Assembly: GCA_017470245.1 (NCBI GenBank)
Contig: JAFUEV010000008.1
Span: 1-58,694 of the forward strand
Length of the DNA: 58,694 nt
Source: a bacterium
GTDB taxonomy: Bacteria > Cyanobacteriota > Vampirovibrionia > Gastranaerophilales > Gastranaerophilaceae
Direction of reading: 5' to 3'
Shown here: in pieces, positions 26,957-36,093 of the stretch
Layout: each line of letters opens with the position of its first letter
How positions within the stretch are numbered: the stretch's first letter is position 1
Notes under the pieces: model-generated
Told to the model about the DNA's origin: nothing
Database searches by the model: none
What the model saw: the letters and a program-made list of their open reading frames with translations, nothing else
Program-made: the position numbers and the translations under genes

Positions 26957-29230
26957 ATGCTTAAATCAATTAAATTTAAAGTATTTTTTAATGTATTTCT
27001 AACGTTATTGCTGCTTATTGTAGTAATATTTTGCTTTAATTTTATTTTGTATCAAAAATCAAAGAAAATAATTCTAGACAGTTTTAACCGATATACATCA
27101 ATAGAAGCAGAGAATATAAATAAAAAAATAATGGCTATCGAAGATAACGCTCTTGATTTGGCTATTTTCGGTCGTGTTTATTATGAAATAAAACAAAAAA
27201 GGGAATTTCTTGAAAAATTTGTTATTAAAGTATTTGAAAACTATTCCGAATCACTTGGCGGCGGCATCTGGTTTGAGCCATATTCTATAAATCCAAATGA
27301 GTGTTTTCATAATATTTATGCATATAGAAATCATCAGGATAAAATAGTTATAGATAAACAATTTGAGACAAAAGAATACAATTATCACAATCAAAAATGG
27401 TATAAAGAAATAATGTCACAGCTAAAAGCAGGCAAGAAAACTGCTTGGTCTTCACCTTATTTTGAAAAAGTAGGCAGTAATTCTCTAATGGTAACGGCAG
27501 GTGCAGGCATTTATAAAAATAATAAGTTAATAGGTATGTCCACTGTTGACTGGGAAATTGGTTCTATTTTAAAATCCGTTTTAGCAATAAAACCAACAAA
27601 TAACTCTTTTGTACTTTTTGCAGACAGAAACAACGATTATATTCTTGTTTCAACAGATAAATATCTTAATAACAATGAGTTAATAGGGAAATCTGTTTCC
27701 AATATTCCCTGGTACAATGATAATCTAATAAATTTAACCTATTTTACATATCACAACACAAAATATATTCCTTATGTAAAACATTTAGATAACGGAATGA
27801 TACTTATTATTAACATTCCGAAGTGGGAACTTTTTAGACTCATTGCAATGACAGCTCTTGGTATTTTATTAATTTTAGTGGTATTTTGTTTTATTATTTT
27901 TGGTATTTTATACAAATTAATGCATAATGATATACTTAGACCTATTGATAAACTTGAAAAAGCAGCAACTGCAATTAGTAATGGCAAAATTGACACCAAT
28001 ATTGTAATAGCAAAGCCCACCGAATTTGCCCATTTAGCTTCAACATTTACTAAAATGGCTAAAGATATTAAAGATATTACATATAAACAGACAAGAATGG
28101 AATTCGATTTATCAATAGCAAAATCAATTCAGGCATCCAGTCTGCCGAATATTTTTCCACCGTTTCCTGACAGGAGAGACTTTGATATATATGCAACTAT
28201 GACCCCAGCAAAAGAAGTTGGCGGGGATTTTTACGACTTTTATTTTATTGATAATAATAAATTTATGTTTCTTATTGCAGATGTTTCAGGGAAAGGTGTT
28301 CCTGCTGCATTATTTATGATGAATGCCAAAACTTTAATATCAAATATGGCTCAATTCAAAATAACTCCTAAAGAGATGATAGAATTAACAAACAAAAAAA
28401 TATGTACAAATAATAAAGAATTCTTTTTTATAACAATGTTTGCATGTATAGTAAATTTGGATACAGGTGATATGTCCTGCATAAATTGCGGACATAATCC
28501 ACCTTTAATATACAGAAGTGGCAATAATTATGAATATTTAAAAATAGGACAGAATATTGCTATGGGTGTACAGCCTAATGCTGATTACAAAATTTATGAA
28601 ACGAAATTAAATGCCGGAGACAGAATATTTCTTTATACAGACGGAATAACAGAAGCAATTAACGCTGATGAAGAGATGTACGGAGAAGAAAGGCTTTTAA
28701 ATTATCTAAATGAATTAAAAAATAAAGATATAACAACAATTACAAAAAATGTTAAAGCGAATGTAGATGATTTTTCATCAGACGCAGAACAAAGTGATGA
28801 TATTACAATGCTTTTATTTGAATATAACGGAAACGTAAAAACTTATAGACATAAAGCTGCAATTGAAAACTATAATGACTTTTATTCATGGTTAAATTCA
28901 ATTTGTAACGAATGGCAATTGGATGAAAAATTAAGAAATAAGATTGAAATTTGTGCGGAAGAAATTTTTGCAAATATATGTTTTTATGCATATTCTGATG
29001 AAAAAGGAGAAATTGAAGTTAATATAAATAAAATGGAAGATACAATCAAAATTCAATTTGTCGATGAGGGAAAACAATATAACCCGTTAGAAAAACCTGA
29101 TCCTGATATAACACTTTCTCTTGAAGAAAGAAAACCCGGAGGTTTAGGAATATATATGGTTAAACAAATAGCAAAAAAATCAGAATATGAATATAAAGAT
29201 GGTAAAAATATATTTACAATTTTTATATAA
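26957..29230 (+). CDS. Membrane PP2C phosphatase fused to RsbW-type kinase domain (partner-switching sensor)
   Basis: A 757-residue fusion. Two membrane helices (about 8-30 and 295-318) flank an extracytoplasmic Cache-type sensor domain (GGGIWFEPYSINPNECFHN). A HAMP region follows (LRPIDKLEKAATAISNGKID, about 330), then a SpoIIE/RsbU-type PP2C phosphatase with GGDFYDFYFIDNNKFMFLIA and DVSGKGVPAALFMM (about 440) and a closing DDITMLLFEY (about 613). Last comes a GHKL kinase domain (about 625-757) with N box EICAEEIFANICFYAY, DEGKQYNPL and GGLGIYMVKQIA. So one chain holds both the phosphatase and kinase that act on STAS antagonists. It is followed by a second STAS gene. Confidence 0.92.
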   Translation: MLKSIKFKVFFNVFLTLLLLIVVIFCFNFILYQKSKKIILDSFNRYTSIEAENINKKIMAIEDNALDLAIFGRVYYEIKQKREFLEKFVIKVFENYSESLGGGIWFEPYSINPNECFHNIYAYRNHQDKIVIDKQFETKEYNYHNQKWYKEIMSQLKAGKKTAWSSPYFEKVGSNSLMVTAGAGIYKNNKLIGMSTVDWEIGSILKSVLAIKPTNNSFVLFADRNNDYILVSTDKYLNNNELIGKSVSNIPWYNDNLINLTYFTYHNTKYIPYVKHLDNGMILIINIPKWELFRLIAMTALGILLILVVFCFIIFGILYKLMHNDILRPIDKLEKAATAISNGKIDTNIVIAKPTEFAHLASTFTKMAKDIKDITYKQTRMEFDLSIAKSIQASSLPNIFPPFPDRRDFDIYATMTPAKEVGGDFYDFYFIDNNKFMFLIADVSGKGVPAALFMMNAKTLISNMAQFKITPKEMIELTNKKICTNNKEFFFITMFACIVNLDTGDMSCINCGHNPPLIYRSGNNYEYLKIGQNIAMGVQPNADYKIYETKLNAGDRIFLYTDGITEAINADEEMYGEERLLNYLNELKNKDITTITKNVKANVDDFSSDAEQSDDITMLLFEYNGNVKTYRHKAAIENYNDFYSWLNSICNEWQLDEKLRNKIEICAEEIFANICFYAYSDEKGEIEVNINKMEDTIKIQFVDEGKQYNPLEKPDPDITLSLEERKPGGLGIYMVKQIAKKSEYEYKDGKNIFTIFI

Positions 29231-29282
29231 ATAGATTGTGGAGTATTATTATATTATATAGGTAATAAAGGTATATAAAACA

Positions 29283-29594
29283 ATGGAATTAAATTTTCAA
29301 ACATTAAACAATATAGAAAAAGCAAGATTAATTGTAAAATTATCAGGTAAAATCAATATGGAAAATGCTGCTGATATTGAAAAAACAATAAAAAGTAATC
29401 TTGATAACGTAAAAGAATTGCTTTTGGATTTTTCCGAAGTTTCTTATGTTGCAAGTGTAGGACTAAGAGTTCTTTTAGAATTACAAAAAACAATTACAGC
29501 TAAAAATGCGGCAATGTACATAAAAAATGTAAATGATGAAGTTAAAAATGTATTTGAAATAACAGGATTTCAAAATATATTAAATATAATTTAA
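29283..29594 (+). CDS. STAS-domain anti-sigma factor antagonist
   Basis: A 103-residue STAS protein with LLLDFSEVSYVASVGLRVLL; the S-V-G-L loop carries the expected phospho-Ser at residue 60. It lies 52 bases after the phosphatase-kinase gene and is a second, diverged partner besides the STAS protein at 26649 (about a third of positions match by eye). Two antagonists for one bifunctional enzyme would let it regulate two outputs, or one could be an intermediate. No sigma factor gene lies nearby. Confidence 0.88.
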   Translation: MELNFQTLNNIEKARLIVKLSGKINMENAADIEKTIKSNLDNVKELLLDFSEVSYVASVGLRVLLELQKTITAKNAAMYIKNVNDEVKNVFEITGFQNILNII

Positions 29595-29680
29595 CATATT
29601 ATAATCTGCAAACTACTCTGGGAAATATAAAATACTTTTTCAAAAATAGGGTATTTTTAAAGGACAAACGAATTATTACA

Positions 29681-29712
29681 AAAAAGACAGGATAATCCTG
29701 TCTTTTTATTTA
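29681..29712. terminator. Terminator of the STAS module
   Basis: AAAAAGACAGGA and TCCTGTCTTTTT with loop TAA. The run of T on the plus strand (TTTTTATTT) follows directly. Confidence 0.85.
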
Positions 29713-29940
29713 GTCTATGCCTCATTATTAACATATTCCTCAGATTCATTATAAAGTTTAGCCAAGCTACTTAGTCATACTGGTTCGGTTTTGCATTACA
29801 ATACTTCACTTTGTAACACACTTCAAATTGTCTTTATAACTTTATTCGGGCAGCTATAAATATAGAGAAATAAAAAGTATTCTGTAACTGAGCATAAATG
29901 AATTAAAATTTTGTTCAAATTACCTGTCATAGGCTTATTA
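29713..29940 (-). pseudogene. Possible decayed gene remnant in the adhE upstream region
   Basis: The 427-base gap between the STAS gene and adhE holds no intact gene. On the minus strand a protein-like C-terminus LSSLAKLYNESEEYVNNEA ends at TAG (29715-29713), next to a hairpin. Upstream, one frame over, a stretch KVKYCNAKPNQYD ends in TAA. The pieces lie in different frames and no start or ribosome site is visible, so this may be a decayed gene. Confidence is low; chance reading in AT-rich DNA is possible. Confidence 0.25.
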
Positions 29941-29948
29941 TAATAGTT

Positions 29949-29984
29949 TTGACATTGACAAGAACTACAATTCATGTTTATTAT
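29949..29984 (+). promoter_or_regulatory. Probable adhE promoter
   Basis: Tandem TTGACA boxes at 29949-29954 and 29955-29960; the second is 18 bases from a TATTAT -10 at 29979-29984. This lies about 40 bases before the adhE ATG (30022), which has GAAAGGAT as its ribosome site. Confidence 0.55.
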
Positions 29985-30021
29985 AGAATAGAGAATCTAA
30001 TCACGAAAGGATTACAAGCAA

Positions 30022-32676
30022 ATGGCATCAAAAAAAAATAACAAAAATATTGAGGCTTTAGAAAAAGCACTTAATAAATCTGACTCGGTTGAAACAATCG
30101 AGCAATTTGAAGTGCTTATTTCAAAAGTAAAAAAAGCACAAAAAATATTTGAAACTTATTCGCAAGAACAAGTAGATAAAATATTTCAAGCTGCAGCAGC
30201 TGCAGCAAACAAAGCTCGTATTCCTTTAGCAAGAATGGCTATAGAAGAAACAGGAATGGGCGTACTTGAAGATAAAATAATAAAAAACCATTTTGCTTCA
30301 GAATATATATTTAACAAACATAAAGATGCAAAAACCTGCGGTATTATAAAAGAAGATAAAGAAAACGGAATAAAAATTGTTGCAGAACCCTTAGGTATCA
30401 TTGCAGGTATTATTCCAACAACAAATCCGACTTCAACCGCTATATTCAAGTCATTAATAGCATTAAAAACAAGAAACGGAATTATATTTTCACCACACCC
30501 TAGAGCTACAAAAAGTACAATTGCAGCTGCAAAAATTGTTTTAGATGCAGCAGTAGCAGCAGGCGCACCTGAAAATATTATAGGTTGGATTGATGTTCCG
30601 TCTATAGAACTTTCAAATGCATTAATGAAACACCCGGATATTGATTGTATATTAGCAACAGGCGGACCCGGAATGGTTAAGGCAGCATATTCATCGGGCA
30701 ATCCTGCATTAGGTGTTGGACCGGGTAATGTTTCTGCTGTAATAGATGAAACTGCAGATATTAAAATGGCTGTATCTTCTATATTAATGTCAAAAACATT
30801 TGATAACGGTATGATTTGTGCTTCAGAACAATCCGTTATTGTAGTTAAAGATATATACGAAGAAGTAAAAAAGGAATTTGTATACAGAGGAGCATACTTA
30901 CTTAACAAATCAGAGCAAAAGAAACTTGTTGATTTGCCGTTTATAGACCCCAAAAGAGGTACTGCTCATCCGAAAATTGTAGGACAAACAGCACATAGAA
31001 TTGCTGAACTTGCAGGATTTAAAACCCCTGAACACGCAAAAATTCTTCTTTGTGAACGTCCTGCGGTAGATTGGGAAGATCCATTTTCAAGAGAAAAGTT
31101 ATCACCGATTTTAACTATGTATAAAGCTAAAAATTATGAAGAAGCTGCAGAAATGGCTTTTGAACTTGTTTCAAAAGGCGGTGCAGGTCATACTTCAGTT
31201 CTATATACAGATGCTAGAAATCAAGACAGAATTAACGAATATGCAGAAAAAATGCCAACTTGCCGTGTATTAATAAACCAACCATCATCACAAGGCGGTA
31301 TAGGTGACTTATACAACTTCAAACTTGAACCGTCTTTATCTCTTGGTTGCGGTTCTTGGGGAGGTAATGCCGTTTCCGGTAATATCGGTGTTGAAAATTT
31401 ATTAAACTATAAAACCGTTGCTGAAAGGAGAGAAAATATGTTATGGTTTAAAGTTCCACCAAAAGTTTATTTTAAAAGAGGAGCTACAGACCTTGCACTT
31501 AAAGTTCTTAAAGGTAAAAAACGTGCATTTATAGTAACAGACAGTTTTCTCTTTAATTCCGGTGCTGTTGATAAAATAACAAGAGTTTTACACGAAATTA
31601 ATATAGAATATCAAATATTCTTTGATGTAAAACCGGACCCTACTATTTCAACAATTAATCAAGCAATGGCAGTATTAAGACCGTTTGAGCCGGATTTAAT
31701 TATTGCACTTGGCGGCGGTTCACCTATGGATGCAGCTAAAATTATGTGGTTAATGTATGAACAACCCGAAGTAAATTTTGAAAATATATCTATGAGATTT
31801 ATGGATATAAGAAAAAGAATTTGCCAAATTCCTGATTTAGGTAAAAAAGCAACTATGGTTTGTATACCGACAACATCAGGTACAGGTTCGGAAGTAACAC
31901 CTTTTGCAATAATTACGGATGATAAAACAAACGTTAAATATGCAATTGCAGATTATGCATTAACGCCTAATATGGCAATCATTGACCCAAACTTTGTTGA
32001 TGGCATGCCAAAAGGTTTAACATCCGCATCCGGTATAGATGCTCTTGTTCATTCATTTGAAGCCTATGTTTCATCAATGGCTACTAATTTTACAAATTCA
32101 AATGCATTGGAAGCAACAAAACTTATATTCAGATATTTGGAACGCTCGTATAAAGAAGGAGCTAATGACCCTATAGCAAGAGAAAAAATGCACTATGCGG
32201 CAACTATTGCAGGTATGGCATTTGCTAACTCATTCTTAGGATTATGTCACTCAATGGCACATAAATTAGGTGCTATGTACCATATTCCGCACGGTGTTGC
32301 AAATGCATTGTTATTCAGACAAATTATAAAATATAATTCATCGGATTCACCGAGAAAACAAGCTATATTCCCTCAATATAAATATCCGAATGCAAAAGCA
32401 AAATACGGTCAAATTGCTGATGAATTAGGACTCGGCGGAAAAGATGATGATGAAAAAGTTCAATTGTTAATGAATGCCGTTGATAAATTAATGAAAGCAA
32501 TAAAACTTCCAATGTCAATTAAAGAATTTGGTGTAGATGAAAAAGTCTTTATGAAGAACTTGGATGAATTAGTTGAACTGGCATTTGATGATCAATGCAC
32601 AGGCGCAAACCCTGCATATCCGTTAATGGAAGAAATAAAACAAATATACATTGACGCATATAATGGTGTTGTATAA
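30022..32676 (+). CDS. adhE: Bifunctional acetaldehyde-CoA/alcohol dehydrogenase
   Basis: An 884-residue AdhE, the usual length. The N-terminal half is the CoA-acylating aldehyde dehydrogenase with GMICASEQSVIVV, the catalytic Cys at about 265 after FDNG, and NPTSTAIFKSL. The C-terminal half (from about 460) is an iron-dependent alcohol dehydrogenase with GGGSPMDAAKIMWL (about 562), TTSGTGSEVTPFAI (about 618) and the metal-binding segment HSMAHKLGAMYHIPHGVAN (about 745). It converts acetyl-CoA to ethanol and reoxidises two NADH, acting in mixed-acid fermentation; such enzymes form spirosomes. The gene stands alone, with its own promoter and a terminator. Its presence argues for anaerobic fermentative growth. 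Confidence 0.98.
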   Translation: MASKKNNKNIEALEKALNKSDSVETIEQFEVLISKVKKAQKIFETYSQEQVDKIFQAAAAAANKARIPLARMAIEETGMGVLEDKIIKNHFASEYIFNKHKDAKTCGIIKEDKENGIKIVAEPLGIIAGIIPTTNPTSTAIFKSLIALKTRNGIIFSPHPRATKSTIAAAKIVLDAAVAAGAPENIIGWIDVPSIELSNALMKHPDIDCILATGGPGMVKAAYSSGNPALGVGPGNVSAVIDETADIKMAVSSILMSKTFDNGMICASEQSVIVVKDIYEEVKKEFVYRGAYLLNKSEQKKLVDLPFIDPKRGTAHPKIVGQTAHRIAELAGFKTPEHAKILLCERPAVDWEDPFSREKLSPILTMYKAKNYEEAAEMAFELVSKGGAGHTSVLYTDARNQDRINEYAEKMPTCRVLINQPSSQGGIGDLYNFKLEPSLSLGCGSWGGNAVSGNIGVENLLNYKTVAERRENMLWFKVPPKVYFKRGATDLALKVLKGKKRAFIVTDSFLFNSGAVDKITRVLHEINIEYQIFFDVKPDPTISTINQAMAVLRPFEPDLIIALGGGSPMDAAKIMWLMYEQPEVNFENISMRFMDIRKRICQIPDLGKKATMVCIPTTSGTGSEVTPFAIITDDKTNVKYAIADYALTPNMAIIDPNFVDGMPKGLTSASGIDALVHSFEAYVSSMATNFTNSNALEATKLIFRYLERSYKEGANDPIAREKMHYAATIAGMAFANSFLGLCHSMAHKLGAMYHIPHGVANALLFRQIIKYNSSDSPRKQAIFPQYKYPNAKAKYGQIADELGLGGKDDDEKVQLLMNAVDKLMKAIKLPMSIKEFGVDEKVFMKNLDELVELAFDDQCTGANPAYPLMEEIKQIYIDAYNGVV

Positions 32677-32704
32677 ATAATAAATAATAAATAAAGAAAT
32701 AAAC

Positions 32705-32730
32705 AGAGAAACCTTTGGGTTTCTCTTTTT
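32705..32730 (+). terminator. adhE terminator
   Basis: AGAGAAACC and GGGTTTCTCT (loop TTT) followed by a T-run, just before the convergent rpsU gene. Confidence 0.85.
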
Positions 32731-32737
32731 TTATATC

Positions 32738-32911
32738 TTAAACACGTCTTTTACGAGCAGCTTCAGATTTGCGTTTTTTCTTTATACTTGGCTTTTCGTA
32801 ACGTTCACGACGTTTAATTTCAGAAAGTATACCTGCTTTTTGGATTTTTTTCTTAAATCTTTTTAAAGCACTTTCGATTGGTTCGTTATCGCCAACTCTA
32901 ACTTCAGGCAT
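32738..32911 (-). CDS. rpsU: Small ribosomal subunit protein bS21
   Basis: A 57-residue bS21. It reads [20 protein letters not shown], then [20 protein letters not shown] and ends in a basic [11 protein letters not shown] tail; length and charge fit the family. I choose ATG at 32911 (start at MPEV), with AAGGTGG about 8 bases upstream, over the upstream ATG that would add six residues. The sequence resembles cyanobacterial-type bS21 (VGENEGIESALRRFK). bS21 helps initiation at the anti-Shine-Dalgarno face of the 30S subunit. It has no ribosomal operon partners here, as is common. Confidence 0.93.
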   Translation of the reverse strand: MPEVRVGDNEPIESALKRFKKKIQKAGILSEIKRRERYEKPSIKKKRKSEAARKRRV

Positions 32912-33054
32912 TATTTTCACCACCTTCATTGTTTGTATTGTATCTTATAGTCAGATATTAACAGGAACATATTTTAATTTCAAGATGTAAGAAACGTATT
33001 TTACAGATTACACCTATTTATGCATTTTTAATAGTTTTACTAAAAACTTGTTTC

Positions 33055-33726
33055 TCAAATATTAGGATTATTTACAAAATTATCAATATGTTTTTTTGAT
33101 AACATTATTACTAAAAGTAAAATCAATAAATATAAAGCTATATCAGAGTCATTTGTAATATAAAAAACATTTACGGCAAATAATGTTACAAAAAGCAAAT
33201 TCAATAAAAGGATTTCCCGTTTATTTTTTTTGTGTTCTTCTAGAAATATTGAGATATCTTCTTCTTTATAATTAAAATTGGGAATTTCATTTTTGCAATC
33301 TAATACATTAATTATAAAATAATATGGCAAACCGAATGGCATACAATCTGATATAAAATTAATAGTTTTTCCATTTTTTGTTTCTAAATACACATTTACA
33401 TTTTTACTTTCTTCAATAGAAACATTAAAAGCAGCAATTTCACTTTTCTTGATTATAATAATATCAGCTATATTATTATTAAATATATTATTAGTTTTAT
33501 ATATTACGCTTATCTCATCATCATTTATTTGTAGCTCTGCAGGGTATACTTGAAATAACTCATTTTTAATAAGCACCAATATTATTAAAATCATAGAACA
33601 TATTTTTAGAATGGGAGAAATATTAAAAAATTGATAATCTAGTACTACATATTCCAAACATGCAATATACAATAGATTCAATATAAATATTACTAATTTA
33701 TATATTTTTATACGTTCTTGCTGCAT
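33055..33726 (-). CDS. Hypothetical membrane protein
   Basis: A 223-residue protein. Hydrophobic segments occur at about 9-30 (KLVIFILNLLYIACLEYVVL), 36-54 (ISPILKICSMILIILVLI), 170-188 (LLLNLLFVTLFAVNVFYI) and 192-206 (IALYLLILLLVIMLS). The stretch between the second and third spans (about 55-165) is soluble and beta-rich, resembling a PH-like domain of small bacterial membrane proteins, though that resemblance is weak. It has no close neighbour in an operon: a 126-bp gap separates it from the convergent SLH terminator region. Function unknown. Confidence 0.65.
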   Translation of the reverse strand: MQQERIKIYKLVIFILNLLYIACLEYVVLDYQFFNISPILKICSMILIILVLIKNELFQVYPAELQINDDEISVIYKTNNIFNNNIADIIIIKKSEIAAFNVSIEESKNVNVYLETKNGKTINFISDCMPFGLPYYFIINVLDCKNEIPNFNYKEEDISIFLEEHKKNKREILLLNLLFVTLFAVNVFYITNDSDIALYLLILLLVIMLSKKHIDNFVNNPNI

Positions 33727-33805
33727 AGTAAAGTAATATTAATTAAAGTATAAAACCATTTTAAAGTAATTAGTATAAAATATCAATATTTTTAAAATTA
33801 ATATA

Positions 33806-33840
33806 AAAAAAGGGTTTTGGAAAATTCCAAAACCCTTTTT
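33806..33840. terminator. Terminator of the SLH gene
   Basis: AAAAAGGGTTTTGGAA pairs perfectly with TTCCAAAACCCTTTTT around a short loop; it ends the minus-strand SLH gene at 33861. Confidence 0.85.
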
Positions 33841-33860
33841 AAACTTTCAATATCTACTTC

Positions 33861-35132
33861 TTATTTGTTAGGAATAGATAAATCTTGAGTTAATTTTAAC
33901 CATACATAGTCGCCATCGTTAGCTTTGTATGTTCTACCAGGAGTTGTTAAACCTGTTAATAAACCAACACCTGCACCAACAGGAGAACCGATAGCAACGC
34001 CTCTGCATAAGTGACCGCTACCATCAGCACCGTCAGCAGCTGCAATACCGATACCGGCACCACCACCAACTACTGCACCGCCTACTGTATAGCCAAGAGG
34101 TTTAGCCCATCTGTTTTCTGTTAACACACCGTCATGGTTGATAACTTCAGCGCTGAAAGGAACAACTGTTCCGCATGGTAAAGTCATAGAATCAAATTCT
34201 ACAGTAACTTTATCATTTTTGTTCCACCATTTCTTTTCTTCGATAGAAGTGATGTGAGCTTTCATTGTTGTGTCTGCAGGGATAACAAGAGTACCTTCTT
34301 CTGTGTAGATATCATGTTTAGCTGTGAATGTAACTTCATCGCCAACTTGTGCATCTTTAGATGTAAAGTATGTATAGAAATAACCTTTGATGATGTTTTC
34401 AGCTAAAACGATTTTTCTCAAGTTTGTAATTTGAACTTCGTTAACTTCAGCTTTTTTAGTTTCATTTAAGTGTTCTGTAGTAAGAAGTGTTTCTTGATTG
34501 ATGTATTGAGTTTTAACTGCACTTAATTGTTGTTTTAATTTGTACAATAAAACAGCAGCTTCAGCTCTGTTCAAATTTTTGTTAGGTAATAATTTATCTG
34601 AATCAGGATAATTTACATATACGCCAAGGTCAATAGTTTTAGCGTATTGAGCAGTAGCCCAAGCAGGAATATCAGCTCTATCTTTGAAAGGAGCTAATGA
34701 CTTTGTATTACCTTTAAAATCTTTTGTGATATGGCTAATAACAGAAGCAGCTTCAGCTTTTGTCATAACTCTATCCGGTTTAAATGTACCGTCGTTGTAG
34801 CCATATATTAAACCTAATTTAGAAGATAATAAGATATCTCCATAGTCAGCTCTTGAAGAAACTACGTCTGAGAACGGATTAGCTTCAGAAATAGTAGCTT
34901 TACCGTGTCCTAAAGTTCTTAATAGAGCTGAGTTAAAATCAGATCTTGTAACATCCTTTGTAGGAGCAAAAGTATTTTTTGCAACTAAAGGAAGAACGTT
35001 GTCATTAACAACAGCTGTGATTTCTTTGTTTGCCCAATGATCTTCCGGAACATCGCTATATGAAGCAGCATTAGCTGCATTGAAAGCGAGCATCATGAAA
35101 AATACAGCAAACATAGCTAAAATCTTTTTCAT
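33861..35132 (-). CDS. SLH-domain exported envelope protein
   Basis: A 423-residue protein. I start at 35132 because the signal peptide then leads (MKKILAMFAVFFMMLAFNAA, cleavage near NAASYS) with GGAG upstream; an upstream ATG would add 13 residues. Three SLH modules follow (about 24-75, 85-140, 145-200): YSDVPEDHWANKEITAVV, then GYNDGTFKPDRVMTKAEAA, and AWATAQYAKTIDLGVYVNYP. A coiled stretch leads to a beta-domain (EVTFTAKHDIYTEEGTLVIP) and a Gly-rich hydrophobic stretch (VGGAVVGGGAGIGIAAADGA) near the end, possibly an outer-membrane or glycine-zipper segment. Role: attachment of the outer layer to cell-wall polysaccharide. Codon use suggests high expression. Confidence 0.9.
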   Translation of the reverse strand: MKKILAMFAVFFMMLAFNAANAASYSDVPEDHWANKEITAVVNDNVLPLVAKNTFAPTKDVTRSDFNSALLRTLGHGKATISEANPFSDVVSSRADYGDILLSSKLGLIYGYNDGTFKPDRVMTKAEAASVISHITKDFKGNTKSLAPFKDRADIPAWATAQYAKTIDLGVYVNYPDSDKLLPNKNLNRAEAAVLLYKLKQQLSAVKTQYINQETLLTTEHLNETKKAEVNEVQITNLRKIVLAENIIKGYFYTYFTSKDAQVGDEVTFTAKHDIYTEEGTLVIPADTTMKAHITSIEEKKWWNKNDKVTVEFDSMTLPCGTVVPFSAEVINHDGVLTENRWAKPLGYTVGGAVVGGGAGIGIAAADGADGSGHLCRGVAIGSPVGAGVGLLTGLTTPGRTYKANDGDYVWLKLTQDLSIPNK

Positions 35133-35259
35133 TTTTTTTCTCCATTTTTGTAGTAAACCTAAACTAAACACCTAGATTATATAATAATAAATTTTATAAT
35201 GCAAATATTATTTATTTTGTATACAAAAAATTTGTTTGTTATATAATAGTCTTATGATT

Positions 35260-35332
<73 letters not shown>

Positions 35333-35427
35333 TTTTTAATTGATATTTAATATGACTTATGTTAAATTATCAATAATCTGACAAATTTTGTCATGGATAG
35401 TACATTAAATTTCAAATAAAAATCTAA

Positions 35428-35490
35428 GGGCGTGTGGCACTCTGCCGAACAAAATGATTAAATATCATTTTGTGAGAGGGGTAGACGCAC
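35428..35490 (+). pseudogene. Interrupted and truncated copy of the tRNA-Leu 5' half
   Basis: The bases GGGCGTGTGGC and TAGACGCAC match the acceptor and D arm of the intact tRNA-Leu at 35542. About 40 bases containing an inverted repeat (CAAAATGAT/ATCATTTTG) are inserted in the D arm. The copy ends after the D arm. The upstream stretch aaaaatctaa is shared with the real gene (35528), so a segment was duplicated and then broken. Confidence 0.7.
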
Positions 35491-35541
35491 TGTCCAACCT
35501 AAAAATTGAACATTAAACTAAATATAGAATAAAAAATCTAA

Positions 35542-35622
<81 letters not shown>

Positions 35623-35624
35623 AA

Positions 35625-35668
35625 TAAAAAGAGGATAGGATTTATTCCTAATCCTCTTTTTATTTTGT
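35625..35668 (+). terminator. Terminator after tRNA-Leu
   Basis: AAAAAGAGGATAGGA and TCCTAATCCTCTTTTTA fold into a hairpin followed by TTTTG. A diverged second copy (TATATGAGGATAGC/GTTATCCCCATATA) follows the next tRNA-Leu 3' fragment at about 35827-35868. Confidence 0.75.
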
Positions 35669-35812
35669 GTTTATAAAGACGAGAACTCACAATGCAAAGC
35701 ATTGTCAAGTTCGAGCGGATTTTTTGCAGAGGCTGAAGCAGTTTTGTTTGGAAGAAACAAAGTTTCTGAAAACAAAATGCGTAATGCCGTTTAACGCAAA
35801 AAATCCAAGACG

Positions 35813-35827
35813 GTCTCTTCACGCCCA
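35813..35827 (+). repeat. tRNA-Leu 3'-end copy (att-like)
   Basis: TCTCTTCACGCCCAAAT repeats the end of tRNA-Leu (35609-35624). Between the two lies a 200-base segment with GGATTTTTTGC/GCAAAAAATCC outer and inner stems. Confidence 0.6.
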
Positions 35828-35890
35828 AATATATGAGGATAGCTTTTATGTTATCCCCATATATTTTTTGTCGTGAATGACGAGAACTTG

Positions 35891-35916
35891 AACTGACCCC
35901 CAAAAAGTGGACAATT
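35891..35916 (+). mobile_element. IS3-family terminal inverted repeat remnant
   Basis: TGACCCCCAAAAAGTGGACA matches the typical end of IS3-family elements. No transposase gene or opposite end is visible, so only a fragment remains. Confidence 0.4.
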
Positions 35917-35960
35917 GACTCGCAAGTAAAAAATTTCATATCCTCAACAACAACTCAAGC

Positions 35961-36013
35961 ATCTTTACGCCCATTTTGTATGTAAAAGTTTTTGTCAGGC
36001 ATTGCCTGACCTA
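35961..36013 (+). repeat. Left copy of a direct repeat with tRNA-Leu 3' end and palindrome
   Basis: ATCTTTACGCCCA (a diverged tRNA-Leu end) is followed 20 bases on by the palindrome GTCAGGCATTGCCTGAC and CTAC. A second copy lies at 38084-38126, about 2.1 kb away, flanking the 84-bp-repeat gene and the IS110 remnant. Confidence 0.6.
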
Positions 36014-36093
36014 CACAACTCCGTGCATTTTTTCCAAAACTTCGTGCCACGTTACACAAGTCGTATTCAACTTTTTCTAAGAGTTCATCAAGT

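Noticed and set aside
30186..30953. 255-codon minus-strand frame inside adhE
   Set aside because: It is a shadow of the biased codon use of adhE, which is certain on the plus strand.
35952..36093. Peptide-like reading RLDELLEKVEYDLCNVARSF on the minus strand after the repeat gene
   Set aside because: It reads on through the tRNA-end copy and palindrome, has no start codon, and is cut by a stop upstream; possibly a fragment but not supportable.
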